50,497 nt of DNA. Source: an uncultured bacterium. Lineage in GTDB: Bacteria > Verrucomicrobiota > Kiritimatiellia > CAIKKV01 > CAITUY01. Location: contig CAITUY010000051.1 in the NCBI GenBank assembly GCA_903895695.1, forward strand, positions 1 through 50,497, given 5' to 3'. The notes under the pieces were generated by a model. The model searched no databases. It worked only from the letters and a program-made list of their open reading frames with translations, and was not told the origin of the DNA. The position numbers and the translations under genes were made by a program. Of the stretch, positions 22,968 through 33,800 are shown in pieces (position 1 is the stretch's first letter; each line of letters starts with the position of its first letter).

Positions 22968-23842
22968 TGAGCCCGGCGCCGCGCACGCTGTTCGTCCTCG
23001 TGGACGGGCTCGGCTTGGGCGCGTCCGACCCGGCGGTGAACCCGGTTCACAGGGGTGACTGTCCAATCCTCGAATCCCTCTTGGCGCACCATTCGGTGCC
23101 GGTCGATGCGGGCATGGACCTGCCGGGCCTCCCCCAGAGCGCGACCGGCCAGACGGCCCTGATGACCGGCGTCAACGCCGCGCAGGCCATGGGTCGACAC
23201 GTCGAGGGATTCCCCGGTCCCGCGTTGCGCGACATCGTCCGGGCCCACAATCTTTACGATCAACTGGCGGCCCTCGGGTTCCGCTCGACCTTTGCCAACG
23301 CCTACTACACGACCGACGCGACCGAGGTCCGGACGCGCAAGATCCAGTCGGTGACCACCGTGGCGGCGCTCAAGGCCTTCGGCGCGGTGCGCGACCTGAA
23401 TGACTTGTTGGCGGGCCGGGCCGTGTACCAGGACCTGACGCGCGCCAGCCTGCGCGAACGGGGTTATGACGGCCCGCTCGTGACGCCGGAGCAGTCGGCG
23501 GCTGACCTGCTGGCCCTCGCCATGGATTACGACTTCACGCTGTTCGAATACTTCCAGACCGACCGTATGGGCCACAAGGGGACGCCCGAGGACGTGCGCC
23601 GCGTGCTGGCATTGTTCGACGCCTTCCTGGCTGGCGCCGTCCGCTTCGGCGAGCGGTCGGGGTGCCTGTTCGTCATGACCAGCGATCACGGCAATATCGA
23701 GGATTCCGGCTCACGGCAGCATTCCATCAATCCCGTGCCCCTGGTCGCCATCGGCCAGGGCGCGGACATCGTGCAGGCGCGGGTCCGGAGTATTACGGAT
23801 ATCACCCCGGCCCTGGTGGCGCTGTACCGGGGCAATGGGTAA
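22967..23842 (+). CDS. Alkaline-phosphatase-superfamily metalloenzyme
   Basis: The product is 291 residues from GTG 22967 (MSPAPRTLFVLVDGLGLG). Superfamily metal and active-site motifs are present: VDGLG (metal Asp), PQSATGQTALMTG (nucleophile region), FQTDRMGHKG (metal Asp/His), TSDHGNIED (metal Asp/His) and a C-terminal QHSINPVPLVAIG. The length and the TDRMGHKG/SDHGN pattern resemble the core of cofactor-independent phosphoglycerate mutase/phosphopentomutase without the inserted domain. The reaction is unknown. The start was placed here because it joins the upstream stop (TAGTG) and because the family motif begins about 10 residues in. Longer in-frame extensions overlap the phosphoesterase gene. 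Confidence 0.85.
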   Translation: MSPAPRTLFVLVDGLGLGASDPAVNPVHRGDCPILESLLAHHSVPVDAGMDLPGLPQSATGQTALMTGVNAAQAMGRHVEGFPGPALRDIVRAHNLYDQLAALGFRSTFANAYYTTDATEVRTRKIQSVTTVAALKAFGAVRDLNDLLAGRAVYQDLTRASLRERGYDGPLVTPEQSAADLLALAMDYDFTLFEYFQTDRMGHKGTPEDVRRVLALFDAFLAGAVRFGERSGCLFVMTSDHGNIEDSGSRQHSINPVPLVAIGQGADIVQARVRSITDITPALVALYRGNG

Positions 23843-23898
23843 ATGGCGTGGTGTGCAAACCTTTGGCGAGCGTGCAGAAATCAAGGGGAGAGCCGGCG

Positions 23899-25317
23899 AT
23901 GAAAGAGAAGATTGTGCTGATCGGCGCGGGGAGCGCCATGTTTACGAGGGGTCTGTTGGCCGATCTGATCCTGCGAAAATGGGACATCGAGCTGGGTTTG
24001 GTTGACGTGGATCCCGAGGCGCTCTCCGTGGCGGAAAAACTCGCCGGGAAGATGCTCAAGGCCCAACGGGTGAAGATGAAAGTGGTAGCGTCGACCGACC
24101 GTCGGAAGGTCTTGCGCGGCGCAACGGTCGTCATCTGCACCATCGGCGTTGGCGGGCGGCGGGCGTGGGAACAGGATGTCTTTATCCCCCGGAAATACGG
24201 CATCTATCAGCCTGTCGGCGACAGCGTCATGCCGGGCGGAACCTCGCGCGCCCTCCGGATGATTCCGCCCATGGTGGCCATTGCCCAGGATGTACTGGCC
24301 CTATGCCCGAAGGCATTGTTCTTCAACTACGGGAACCCCATGGGGCCCATCTGCCGGGCGGTCCGGAAAACCACGGGCGCGAACATGATCGGCCTCTGCC
24401 ACGGCGTGAATCATGTCGGCCATCATCTGGCCGCCGTGCTCGGCTTTCCCCCCGAACGCGTACACTATAGCGCCGTCGGCATGAATCATCTGACGTGGTT
24501 CACGGAGATTCGCGCTGACGGGCAGGACCAGGTGCCCCGGCTCCGCGAGATCGCCCGGAAACGCCTGCGCTGCCTGAACCTGACGGCCATCGGTAAGCGC
24601 TTTGCCGAGGCTGGCACGCGGCGCGCCGATCAGGCGGCGGTCGACGGCGAAGATCCTTTCACGTGGGAATTGGTGGACCTGTTTGGCGCCTTTCCGGCCG
24701 TCATGGATCGCCATGTCACGGAGTTCTTCCCCCGGCTGTTCTCCGCCAAACACGCCTACTACGGGAAGACCCTGGGCGTGGAGTCCTACAGTTTCGAGGG
24801 TACCATCCGCCACGGCGATCGGATATTTGATGAAATGAGCGCCCTGGCTGCGTCGCCGAAGCCTCTGCCGGAGGGCTACTCCAATCCGGCCGGCGGCGAG
24901 CACGAGCAGGTCACTGACATCATCGACAGCATACGCCGGGACAGCCTCATGGTGGTCTCCGCAAACCTGCCCAACCGGGGCCAGGTTCCCAATCTGCCGG
25001 CGGAAGCGATTGTCGAGTCTCCGGCCGTGGCGGATGGCGGGGGCGTGCGGCCCATCGCCCAGCCACCGCTAGCGCCGGGTCTGGCCGGCACGCTGGCATC
25101 GCGCTTCCAGTGGGTCGAGACAATCGTCGAGGCCGCCTTGGAGGGCAGTACCGACAAGTTCGTCCAGGCCCTCTTGATCGACGGCGCCGTGGATTCCATC
25201 GCCACGGCTCGCCAACTCGCCGATGAATTGCTGACCGTGCACAGGGTCCACCTGCCGCAGTTTCAACACGACGGGAAGAAGAGGGGCCGCGCGGTGCAGT
25301 CAAGCGGGAAGCCCTGA
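23899..25317 (+). CDS. Family 4 glycoside hydrolase (NAD- and Mn-dependent)
   Basis: The product is 472 residues. GH4 enzymes cleave glycosides by an oxidation-elimination mechanism with NAD+ and a divalent metal. Residues seen are the Rossmann motif VLIGAGSAMFTRG (6-18), FNYGNP with N146, GLCHGVNH with the metal-ligand Cys167, and VGMNHLTWF with the metal-ligand His197. ATG 23899 follows AGGGGAGAG (23884-23892). GH4 members act on alpha-glucosides, 6-phosphoglucosides, alpha-galacturonides or glucuronides. The nearby pectate-lyase-like genes make a uronide plausible but unproven. It has no signal peptide and is cytoplasmic. Its stop lies two bases from that of the minus-strand giant gene. 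Confidence 0.93.
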   Translation: MKEKIVLIGAGSAMFTRGLLADLILRKWDIELGLVDVDPEALSVAEKLAGKMLKAQRVKMKVVASTDRRKVLRGATVVICTIGVGGRRAWEQDVFIPRKYGIYQPVGDSVMPGGTSRALRMIPPMVAIAQDVLALCPKALFFNYGNPMGPICRAVRKTTGANMIGLCHGVNHVGHHLAAVLGFPPERVHYSAVGMNHLTWFTEIRADGQDQVPRLREIARKRLRCLNLTAIGKRFAEAGTRRADQAAVDGEDPFTWELVDLFGAFPAVMDRHVTEFFPRLFSAKHAYYGKTLGVESYSFEGTIRHGDRIFDEMSALAASPKPLPEGYSNPAGGEHEQVTDIIDSIRRDSLMVVSANLPNRGQVPNLPAEAIVESPAVADGGGVRPIAQPPLAPGLAGTLASRFQWVETIVEAALEGSTDKFVQALLIDGAVDSIATARQLADELLTVHRVHLPQFQHDGKKRGRAVQSSGKP

Positions 25318-25319
25318 TA

Positions 25320-28300
25320 TCATCGGATCTTGAGCAGGCTGCCCGACTGGGCGTCTTCTGCAATTCGCAAACGCCACCACGTGTTGCCATCCTGCTGAAC
25401 GGTTGCGAACGGGCCGGTGGTTCCGCCGCCGTTGAGCGTCAGGGTCGGAGGCGAGGCCATGCCCCGCACGAGCAGGAAACGGGCGCTGTCGCGGTGGGCG
25501 TTGCGAACATCGATGCCCGGCCGGTAGAACCAGTCAAGCTGCCGGGTGTTGTAGGCGAAGCCCTGAGCGGTTACGCCGCGGCGCACCTCGTCCTGCAGCC
25601 ATTCGGCGCCGACGTCACCCTTTGCCGGCGGAACCGCGTAGTCGACCCGCACTCTTCCGGCGGGCGCCTCGACCGTCACGCGCGCCAGCCCGAGCTGGCC
25701 GTCTGCTTTCACCACGATGCCCTCGGGTGTTGTGAGTTCGAAATCGACGGGGTCGATGAACGGGTTGATGGCCCGGTAGACGCCGGCCACCGGGTCGATC
25801 TTCAACAGAGCCATCTGTCCCGGCGTGGTTTGCAGCACGGCGCCGCCCTTGGCGAGGAGGCCCCCGCGGCCCATCTGGGCCCACGGGCTATCGAAGTCGA
25901 TCCCGGCGGGGTAGGGGTTCGTTCCGTTTACGGTAAGCGATAAAAGGAAGGGCGAGAGCGGCTTGTCGGCCTGCGACGGATCGAGCGTCATTTCCAGAAG
26001 ATTGGATCCGACCTGGCTACCGGCATAGACCCGGCTGGCGCCAGGTAGAACGCGGACCGTGTTGCTGACCCCCGCCAGGGCGGTCTCGAACGACTGGACA
26101 GTCGGGTACTCGCTGACGTCGGCCATCCAGAGAACGAAGCCGGAGACCAGGTTGGTCCAGTCAGCGGCCGCCGGTTTGCCGCCGGACGACTGGACCGTGA
26201 GATTGGAGGCCGCGTAGGTCACCGAGACGGTGGCCGGGCCATTCGTGACGGCCAGCCCGGCGACTGGCAGCGGGATCAGGCCGATATAGCTGGCGCCCTC
26301 GTTGACGACGATCCGGTCGCCGCAGGCGGCGGCGGCGGGCAGGGCCGCCGCGCTCCCGTTGATGCGGACCACGCGTGAAGTCTCGAAACCGGTGGCGAAG
26401 AGTACCGCCCGGGACACCAGCCCTGTCGCCCCGGGCTTGGGATTGGCCAGGAAGAGCAGCGTGCCGGCTTGTTGGGCAAAGACAGCTTTCGCATTATCGC
26501 AGAAGAGATTCAGCCCGCCGCGTTCGTCGACCGTGGTGACGGCGCGTGGCACGCGGCTCCACGACCCGACCACCGGGTAGGTGCGCGTGGCGAGATTTTC
26601 GCTCGCCAGCCCGTAGTAATGGCCGAGGAAATGGGTGTCGTGGACGGGGTCCGTCGCCCGTTCGAACCACTGGTGATCGGTGGTGACGATGGTTTGAGGC
26701 AACGGTTTGTCGTCGATGACATCGCTCTCCCAGTCGTCTCCCCACGGCGCCAGCATGGCGTGCTTGCGGACGGAGGAGCTGTTGTTGCTGAGGAGCATGT
26801 AGCCACGCACCATCGGCTCGCCGAGGTGCAGGAGCACGCCTTTGCGGGAGAGCATGTGCATCGCCTGGTAGGAGAGGTGCTGGGTCATGAAGATGTTGTC
26901 CGTGCTGCGCGACACCGGCATGACGCACTGGTGGGTGACGGGATGGTAGGCCGCCTCGAACTCGTACAGGAACTTTTCGGCCATGAGCCCGGCCTTGAGT
27001 TTTCGTAGCGGGTCGGCGCCATAGCGGGACACCTGCTGCAGCGAGCTGAGCGAAATGGCCGCATAGTAGGTGTCGCCGTGTTCCTGTGAGGAGCCGCTTT
27101 CGTAGAGCATCTCGCGGGAATGCAATTCCAGCCCGTAGGCGCCGCGCGCCATCAGATCGGCGTCGTTGAAGTACTCGCCCATGAGCGTGGTCACGCAGCG
27201 GCTGTTGCCGGCCATGTTCTGCGTCCCCATGTATTTCCAGTAGTAGTGCATGTAGTGGTAGAAGCGCTCGGCAAACTCGCGGGAGTCCTGCGGCAGATAC
27301 CAGCCGTGCCAGTACTCCTCGAGCGTGTAGCGGGCATTCTTTGGCAACAGATCGCCGTACTCGGCCAGGTAGAGGTGGAAATCGGGCCAGTTATGATGGG
27401 TACACATGTGGGGCGTGCGGCCCATCACCCATTGGATGGCGTTGGTATATTGCGTCGCGTCGCCGGATTCGAACCAGTCCGACATCGTGCGGAAGTCGTC
27501 GGACGGGGCATTCGTGCGGACCTCGAGAATTCGGCTCCACATCCAGTCGGACATGCCGGCCGGCTGTGTGGGCCGGTGGTGGAGCGCGAGGGCGACCCAG
27601 TTCGTCGGCACCAGCACGGTCGGCTGGCCGCCCGTGCCCGTCGCCGTGAGATTCGACGCCAGCGCCGGGATGTTGACGGGCGGGGCGAGGACGACGGCGG
27701 GCGGCGCGCCCGTGGACACGAAGGTCAGCACCAGTTCGGGGGCGGCCACGAAGATCAGGTGCGCGCCCGTGCCCATGTTCCAGTCTTCCCATTGGTAGGG
27801 GTACTTCGTGTCATATTTTTGTAATTTGCGAATGACAAAGCCATTCTCCTCCAGGCTGCGGAGCCGCACGCCGAGGGAGGCGCCGAAGGCCGGATCGGTC
27901 AGAGCTGGGGTCACGTCCATCCGGCCCCGGGTATGGAGGTAAGACAGTTCGGCGGGCCCGAACTCGGTCGAGAAGCGATCGTACTGGGGATCGAGCGCGC
28001 CACCGGCGCGCCAATAGCCGGCTCCCTTGATAAAGGCATTCCACGTCGGGCCCAGGGTCGCATCTGCCGTCCAGGGACGGCGCAGGACAGAGGCCACGGC
28101 ATGCCACTGCGGCGGATCCTTAACCGGCGTGTTTGCGCTGCCAAGGAGCCAGTACTGGTACGTGTAGATCCCGTCGACGGCCGTGGCCGCCGCGAGGTCG
28201 TTCGATTTCCAGGGCAGTTCGAGCGTGACGGTGTCCAGGGCGTAGCCTTGATGCAGGCGGTTGGTGACCGTGTCGGCCAGGCCCGGGAACCGCACGAACA

Positions 28301-28628
28301 TGAAGCGGCTGAACGAATCGAAGTACATCTGGCCGGGATAAGGTTTGTCCCAGGTGCGCGGGTTGATGACGGCCGTTTGAACCGTGCTGTACCGCTGGGT
28401 CACGGAACCGGTAGAAGGCGTGCGGGCGTTATCCGACGGATAGCGGAACTCCGGCGCAGGCGGGAAACCGCCGGGAGCGCCAAGCTCGGTCATCCAGGTC
28501 TGCTCGTCCGTCGGGTAGTCAGCGGCGGACGTTAACGCCAGGGCCGCGCCGACCAGCACGGACCACAAAACGATCGTCCCGAGGCGGCCTGTCACCTGAC
28601 CCATAGAAGGCTTGCTACTGTTGTTCAT
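25320..28628 (-). CDS. Giant secreted protein, putative polysaccharide lyase/hydrolase, paralogue A
   Basis: The product is 1,102 residues with an N-terminal signal (GTIVLWSVLVGAALALTSA). Shared blocks along the length show it is a distant full-length paralogue of the product of 30882-34346: PPQWHAVASVLRRPW, AGYW...FGPAELS, TGGQPTVLVPTNW, LGHYYGLAS, GASYIGLIPLPVAGL and GQLGLARVTVEAP. The N-terminal third looks like a beta-sandwich module and the middle is helix-rich with many aromatic residues (HYMHYYWKYMG, SSQEHGDTYYAA). The C-terminal third is again beta-rich. That order resembles alpha/alpha-toroid polysaccharide lyases (chondroitin AC type), but no catalytic motif was identified. It is the last gene of a three-gene minus operon and overlaps the beta-helix gene by 14 bases. 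ATG 28604 is an alternative start. Confidence 0.8.
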   Translation of the reverse strand: MNNSSKPSMGQVTGRLGTIVLWSVLVGAALALTSAADYPTDEQTWMTELGAPGGFPPAPEFRYPSDNARTPSTGSVTQRYSTVQTAVINPRTWDKPYPGQMYFDSFSRFMFVRFPGLADTVTNRLHQGYALDTVTLELPWKSNDLAAATAVDGIYTYQYWLLGSANTPVKDPPQWHAVASVLRRPWTADATLGPTWNAFIKGAGYWRAGGALDPQYDRFSTEFGPAELSYLHTRGRMDVTPALTDPAFGASLGVRLRSLEENGFVIRKLQKYDTKYPYQWEDWNMGTGAHLIFVAAPELVLTFVSTGAPPAVVLAPPVNIPALASNLTATGTGGQPTVLVPTNWVALALHHRPTQPAGMSDWMWSRILEVRTNAPSDDFRTMSDWFESGDATQYTNAIQWVMGRTPHMCTHHNWPDFHLYLAEYGDLLPKNARYTLEEYWHGWYLPQDSREFAERFYHYMHYYWKYMGTQNMAGNSRCVTTLMGEYFNDADLMARGAYGLELHSREMLYESGSSQEHGDTYYAAISLSSLQQVSRYGADPLRKLKAGLMAEKFLYEFEAAYHPVTHQCVMPVSRSTDNIFMTQHLSYQAMHMLSRKGVLLHLGEPMVRGYMLLSNNSSSVRKHAMLAPWGDDWESDVIDDKPLPQTIVTTDHQWFERATDPVHDTHFLGHYYGLASENLATRTYPVVGSWSRVPRAVTTVDERGGLNLFCDNAKAVFAQQAGTLLFLANPKPGATGLVSRAVLFATGFETSRVVRINGSAAALPAAAACGDRIVVNEGASYIGLIPLPVAGLAVTNGPATVSVTYAASNLTVQSSGGKPAAADWTNLVSGFVLWMADVSEYPTVQSFETALAGVSNTVRVLPGASRVYAGSQVGSNLLEMTLDPSQADKPLSPFLLSLTVNGTNPYPAGIDFDSPWAQMGRGGLLAKGGAVLQTTPGQMALLKIDPVAGVYRAINPFIDPVDFELTTPEGIVVKADGQLGLARVTVEAPAGRVRVDYAVPPAKGDVGAEWLQDEVRRGVTAQGFAYNTRQLDWFYRPGIDVRNAHRDSARFLLVRGMASPPTLTLNGGGTTGPFATVQQDGNTWWRLRIAEDAQSGSLLKIR

Positions 28629-30885
28629 CCCGCAGTTGGACTCCGGTCGTGCAACTGCTGACCATCACCCGGTAGAACCGCAAGTCTGTGACCTTCTCCG
28701 GTATGACGGTGAGCGGACGGGGAAGATCCCCCCGGACTTGTTCCAGCATTTGCAGCAGCCACACCGGATCGGCATTGCCCTGGTCGGGCAGCGATCGTGT
28801 CGGCGGATCGCCCTCCTGTTGGCTGGCAAAGCGGCGCGAGAACGCCAGGGCCACGTGGGGCTTGGGAGGAGGCGTAACGAGGACTTCTTGTGGATCGTTG
28901 GGTTCCACCCCGAGCAACAGCAGTTGGCTCGCCGCCTCATCCCCCAGCACCATCACGCGGGTTCCCAATCCGGCAGAAAGGAACGACGCTCGGCCCTTGA
29001 AGTGATCGAGCGTCACCCCCGCAAAGCCGGGATCGGTCGGCGCGGCATTCGGTCCGGGTCGGCCCGGCGATATTTGAGCGCCGCTCAACGTAAACGTCCC
29101 CGAGCCCGTCAGGCGCATGAACGTGGAGGGTGAGCCCTCGTACCAGATGTCCTGGGCCATCAGGCGTCCGCCGCGGTCCACATCGTAATTGAAAGGCGAG
29201 TTGCTGGAGGCGCCGCCGAAGATCGCCGTACGCGTTGCCGTCGATTTGCCGGCGGCGGCCTTGGGGCCCCCGACGACCCGCACGCTCACGCCGTTGTTGC
29301 CGGAATGATAGAAGGTGTAAAGGCTAACGTCGGTATTCTCCAGACCGTCCACTAGCAATCCGATGTGCGAACCATGCGCACCGAGTTGATCGGCAAAGAC
29401 GCGAGCCCCGGGTTGATCACAGCGGGTGGCGACGATGCCGGCTGCCTTGCCGTTGCCCCCGATGGCCAGGTCGCGGAAGGTTGCTCGCACGGGGCCGGGC
29501 AACGAGAATACGAGGCCATTGGTCTCTCCCGCCCAGTTAATCCGGGTCGCGTATCCGTCGCCCGTAACCTGCACGTCTGAACCCGCGGGGATCGTGAGCG
29601 TCCGCGTGATTCGATAGTCCCCGGTCGCCAGGTGAACCACCGGCCGCTTCCCTTGGAGTGCCGCCGCCCGGTCGAGGGCCGCCTGGATCTCCACGGTGGC
29701 GTTCGTGCTGGCGGTCACCTCGATGACCGTGCGCTTTACGTAAGGCGGCGTGACGGTCCCCGGCAATTCCGGGATCTGGATCGACGCCGCCGGCACGACA
29801 GTCGTTTCCAACTCCATGAGCCGTTGGCGCGCGGCGATCGCTTGCGGAATCGTAAACGTGTTGCCCACGGCGACATATTCGCCGTCCAGTCCAGCCGCCA
29901 TTCGCACGACCGGCCCCTGGGTGACCTCGGGGCGGCTGCGGATGACGTTGTCCATGAGGATCGTGGGCCCTGGATTGGATATGACGATCGAGAGCTTCTG
30001 CTTCGTGTCGATCACGGTATTGCCCTGCACGGTGAGCTGGACGGCCCAGCCGCCGATGTCGCGCGCATCCAGAAACTGACTGGAACCGATGGAGAGGTTG
30101 TGACGAATTCCGAAATAGCCGGCATTCCGCAGGGTGATATCGGCGACCGTCGAGCGGCGGAAGATGCTACGGTAGACGTGGAAGTGGCCCGCGCCGGGAT
30201 CGTTGGTGACGCCTACGGCGCAATCCTCGAACTCGCAATCCCGGATGAACCAGTCGAGCGCATTGAAGCTTTGGATGCGCACGCCGGCGACGGAAACGCG
30301 CAGAAACTTGCAGCGGAGCACTTCGCATTCGGCATCCATGAAATGCGGTTTTCCGGCGCGAATGCCGAAGGCCAGATCCCGGAAAATCTCGTCGGAGTGT
30401 TCGTTTCCCGAATTGGCGCCGGGCGTATGACCGTCCCACTCGTGGAAGACCCCGGTGACCTTCTTGCCGCCGCCATCCCATGTCAGCCTTGAGAATTTGG
30501 AGTACCGAACCCCGTTGCAGAAGAGCATGGTCCCCTCGCCGGGGCCGTCCCACTTGATGACGGTGGTGGCGGGGTCGGCGCCGATAATGCTCACGTTCTC
30601 CGACGAGACCATGGTCAGCCCCGCCGTGATCCGGTAGGTGCCTTCCGGGATGAAGAGCACCGCCGATTTCGCTCCACCCAGCGCTTTGATCGCTTTTTGC
30701 AGCGCGGCGGTGTCATCCGTCTGGCCGTCGCCCACGGCGCCGAAATCGCTCTTCGCATTCGCCCAGCTCGGGAATGGCCCGACGAATTCCTCGCGATCCG
30801 CCGCCGGCGGCTGCCGGCCGAATGCCGTTACGTTGAGAAGAAGCGAACAAAGCAAGAGGACTCCGACAACAGGCTTCTGCATCAT
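28615..30885 (-). CDS. Secreted pectate-lyase-3-type beta-helix protein (first of three)
   Basis: The product is 756 residues. The signal peptide is MMQKPVVGVLLLCSLLLNVTA. Next comes EEFVGPFPSWANAKSDFGAV, then GDGQTDDTAALQKAI, the N-cap of Pectate_lyase_3 right-handed beta-helices, and rungs such as SRLTWDGGGK, CKFLRVSVAGVRIQ and CEFEDCAVGVTND. A second beta-helix N-cap-like block follows near residue 410 (AALDRAAALQGKRPVVHLAT, then GDYRITRTLTIP). The protein shares length and order of blocks with the product of 48060-50324. The family includes pectate lyases, polygalacturonases and phage tail depolymerases; catalytic residues were not assigned. Its ATG overlaps the stop of the upstream giant gene (ATGA), with GGGAGC upstream as ribosome site. 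It is the middle gene of the minus operon. Confidence 0.88.
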   Translation of the reverse strand: MMQKPVVGVLLLCSLLLNVTAFGRQPPAADREEFVGPFPSWANAKSDFGAVGDGQTDDTAALQKAIKALGGAKSAVLFIPEGTYRITAGLTMVSSENVSIIGADPATTVIKWDGPGEGTMLFCNGVRYSKFSRLTWDGGGKKVTGVFHEWDGHTPGANSGNEHSDEIFRDLAFGIRAGKPHFMDAECEVLRCKFLRVSVAGVRIQSFNALDWFIRDCEFEDCAVGVTNDPGAGHFHVYRSIFRRSTVADITLRNAGYFGIRHNLSIGSSQFLDARDIGGWAVQLTVQGNTVIDTKQKLSIVISNPGPTILMDNVIRSRPEVTQGPVVRMAAGLDGEYVAVGNTFTIPQAIAARQRLMELETTVVPAASIQIPELPGTVTPPYVKRTVIEVTASTNATVEIQAALDRAAALQGKRPVVHLATGDYRITRTLTIPAGSDVQVTGDGYATRINWAGETNGLVFSLPGPVRATFRDLAIGGNGKAAGIVATRCDQPGARVFADQLGAHGSHIGLLVDGLENTDVSLYTFYHSGNNGVSVRVVGGPKAAAGKSTATRTAIFGGASSNSPFNYDVDRGGRLMAQDIWYEGSPSTFMRLTGSGTFTLSGAQISPGRPGPNAAPTDPGFAGVTLDHFKGRASFLSAGLGTRVMVLGDEAASQLLLLGVEPNDPQEVLVTPPPKPHVALAFSRRFASQQEGDPPTRSLPDQGNADPVWLLQMLEQVRGDLPRPLTVIPEKVTDLRFYRVMVSSCTTGVQLRDEQQ

Positions 30886-33800
30886 GGTGCTCCCAGGGGA
30901 ACGACGTAGGCGGACTGCCCGTCGACAGTGCGTTGCTGCAGCTTTCCCGTGATCGGTTTGCCGTTGAGGTCGACGGAGGGCCCGGCGTCGCAGCCGAGGA
31001 CCAGGAGGGCCGCGGCCATGTTGGTCGCGGACTGGCCGGACTGCACGGCGTAGTCGATCCACAAGCGATTCTCTTTAGGCCGCACGACCACACGCGTCAT
31101 GCCGAGCCGGCCGTCACCCCGCACGGTGATGCCGCCGGGCACGGTGAAGGCCAGCGTCGTCGGGTCGGGAAACGCATTGAAGGCCGCGTAGGTGCCCGAC
31201 TTGGGTTCGGTCTGAACATACGCCATGCGTCCGGGCTCCGTGACCAGAACAGCGCCGTTCTTCTCAATGCGGCCCGTGGTGCTTTGTTGGGTCAGTGTCG
31301 TGTCGCGTTCCACGCCGGGGGCATTGTACGGCCAACGGCCGTTGACGCGGCGATACGGAAACGCCTTGATCGTGGGGCCGCCGTCATAGGCGGGGTTGAA
31401 ACCGCACTCCATGACATCGTCGCCGCTCTTGTACACGACGTTCAACTGCGCCTGGCCTTCGTCCCAGACGGCCTCCAGGGTCGCGGCGGCCAGATGCTTC
31501 TGAAAGGCCGCGAAGTCGCCGTATTCGGCTTGGTCACCCAACTCGATGACGAAACCGTTGAACGCGCGGTCGATCTTGCCCCAGTCCGCCGTCGCCTTGT
31601 CCAGCGGCGCTTCCCGGAGCATGTTGTAGAGGTTGATGCGCAGGGCTTCGCGCGCCTTGCCGCCGTTTTGCATATCGGTCATCCGCCCGTCGTCGGCGAT
31701 GACGATCTCTTCCGTGCGGCCCAGGTCGGTCGCCGGCAACGGGATAAGGCCCACGTAGCTGACCCCGTCCTTGATGGCCAGGCGCTGGCTCAATTTTGCT
31801 TTGCAGGGGAACTGGGTGACGCGTTGGCCATCCACATACAACTCCCACGACGGCGTCGCCTCAAAGTTGAACAGGCCCAACGTAGTCTGGAGACTCGTGA
31901 CTTGTTCGGGGATCGGCCGGCTGCCGTCAAATTTCAGTTGCGGAGACGGACTGGTCAGGATGATCGCCTTGTTTCGGTACTGCAACGCAAACTGTCTGTG
32001 GCCCTGGGCACCGACAATTCCGTTGGGATTGCGTTGCTTGGTATCGTGAAAGGTGCTGTCGAGCAACTCGGTGCGGTTGATGCCGGCGCGTGCGATCAGC
32101 GTGCCGAGTTCCGTCATGGACGACACGGGCGTCTCCGCGCGCCGCCATTGCGCCATCACGGGGACAGTTTCGCTGCTGGACACGTCCAGTGTCGCCAGAC
32201 CGTAGTTCCGGCCCAGGAAACTGCGCTTCCACAGGGGCGTCGCCGAGAACCCGCCCCACTGTTTGTAGGAGTTCACCGATTCGTAGGGCAGCGGCTTGGC
32301 GTCGACCATGTTGGCCACCCATTCCGGGGCCCATGGGCCGTTGACCGTCTGCGCGGCCACGATGCCGGGCAACATGTTGTGCCCCAGGGCAGGCATCTTC
32401 TCGACGTTGGGCGCGGTGATGGCGCCCTCGGGCGCGCCGGGGCCGACGGTCGCGGCATCGGTGATCGTTCCGGTCGGCGACAGTGTGTGCAGGATGTGTT
32501 GCAGGCCATCCTGCGTACCCAGCAGCATCCCGATGCCGGTCCGGCCGGAGGAACTGATGAACCGCTTGAGATTGGGATGATAGGCGGACGACAGTTCCTC
32601 GACCGACTTGGCCAGGATACTCTGGCCCATCAGCTTTTCGAACACGGTCGGCGACCAATCGGCAATGCACTTCTGCGCCTTGAGCGACTCGGCAAAGTAG
32701 TAGTGGTCAATGCTCTCCTGGGTGCTGCCGTCGAACCAGGACCAGAGCCGGAACGAAAAAGCTTCCACGCCGTGGCGGCCGTCCTGGATCAGGCGCGGCG
32801 ATTCGAGAATGGCGCCCCCGCCCAGCGTGCCGATGGCATTCCAATTGTTGAAGTTCATCGTGCCCATGGCGTAACAGTACGTCCGATAGACGCTGAAGTT
32901 GCCGCGCCAGTCGTGCGTCTCGGCGTAGTAGGCCTGGGCGTCCCTGCCGCCGATGTAGCCTTGCGCCCATCCGTAGTGCCGGCCGTTGAAATCGAAGCCG
33001 TTCACGAAATCGCGATCCGGCGTCAGCCAGGCGCTCCAGTAGAGTTTCCAGTGGTCGCGCACGGGTTCCGGCAGCGCGTCCAGGTACTTGAAGTATTCCT
33101 CGACGCGCTCCGGGGCGTCGAAACCACGCCAGGCGCGCGGCGCGACGGCCAGTTGCCCGTCGATCCACTTATTGTAATCAGCCGGGGTGTCGGGGAAGTT
33201 CCACCCGCCGCCCAGTTGGTGCAGTTCCTTGACCCGCTCCCACTGCCAGTCAGGCATCCAGGCCGGACGGGACAGGGTGAGACGCGCCGCCAGCATCTTG
33301 ATCGACTCGGGGGAGGGCAGCACGGCGGTCGGCTGACCACCCGTGGTCGTGCCCCGGACTTTTGCGGCCAGGGCGTCCAGGTCCGGCGAGGGGGCGGTTT
33401 TCACGCGCTCGCCGCGCCCGGTATCGAAGGTGAGCGCCAGGCGCGGCGCCGCGATGCGAATGCCCCGCGGGCCCGTGGCCGTGGCCCATTCATAGCCGCC
33501 CTGCCAGAACTTGGCGTCATAGGTCTCCCATTTGCGGATCAGGAAGCCCTGGTCGGCCACCACGGCCAGACGGTCGGAAAGCGTCTTGCCGTAGATCGAA
33601 TTCGTCAGCACGTCCGTCACATCCATGCGGGCGGCGGCGCCGACCGGGGCCATGTTGGTGGCCACATGCACGCCCAGCGCCAGCGCGGCCAGGTTCGAGT
33701 AGGTGGCGATCGGCCCGGCGTAGTCGCCGGCGCTGCGCCACGAGACTTCGGTCGGGCCGAACTGCCGAGGAAAACGGTCTTTTGTCGTATCCTGCGCGCC

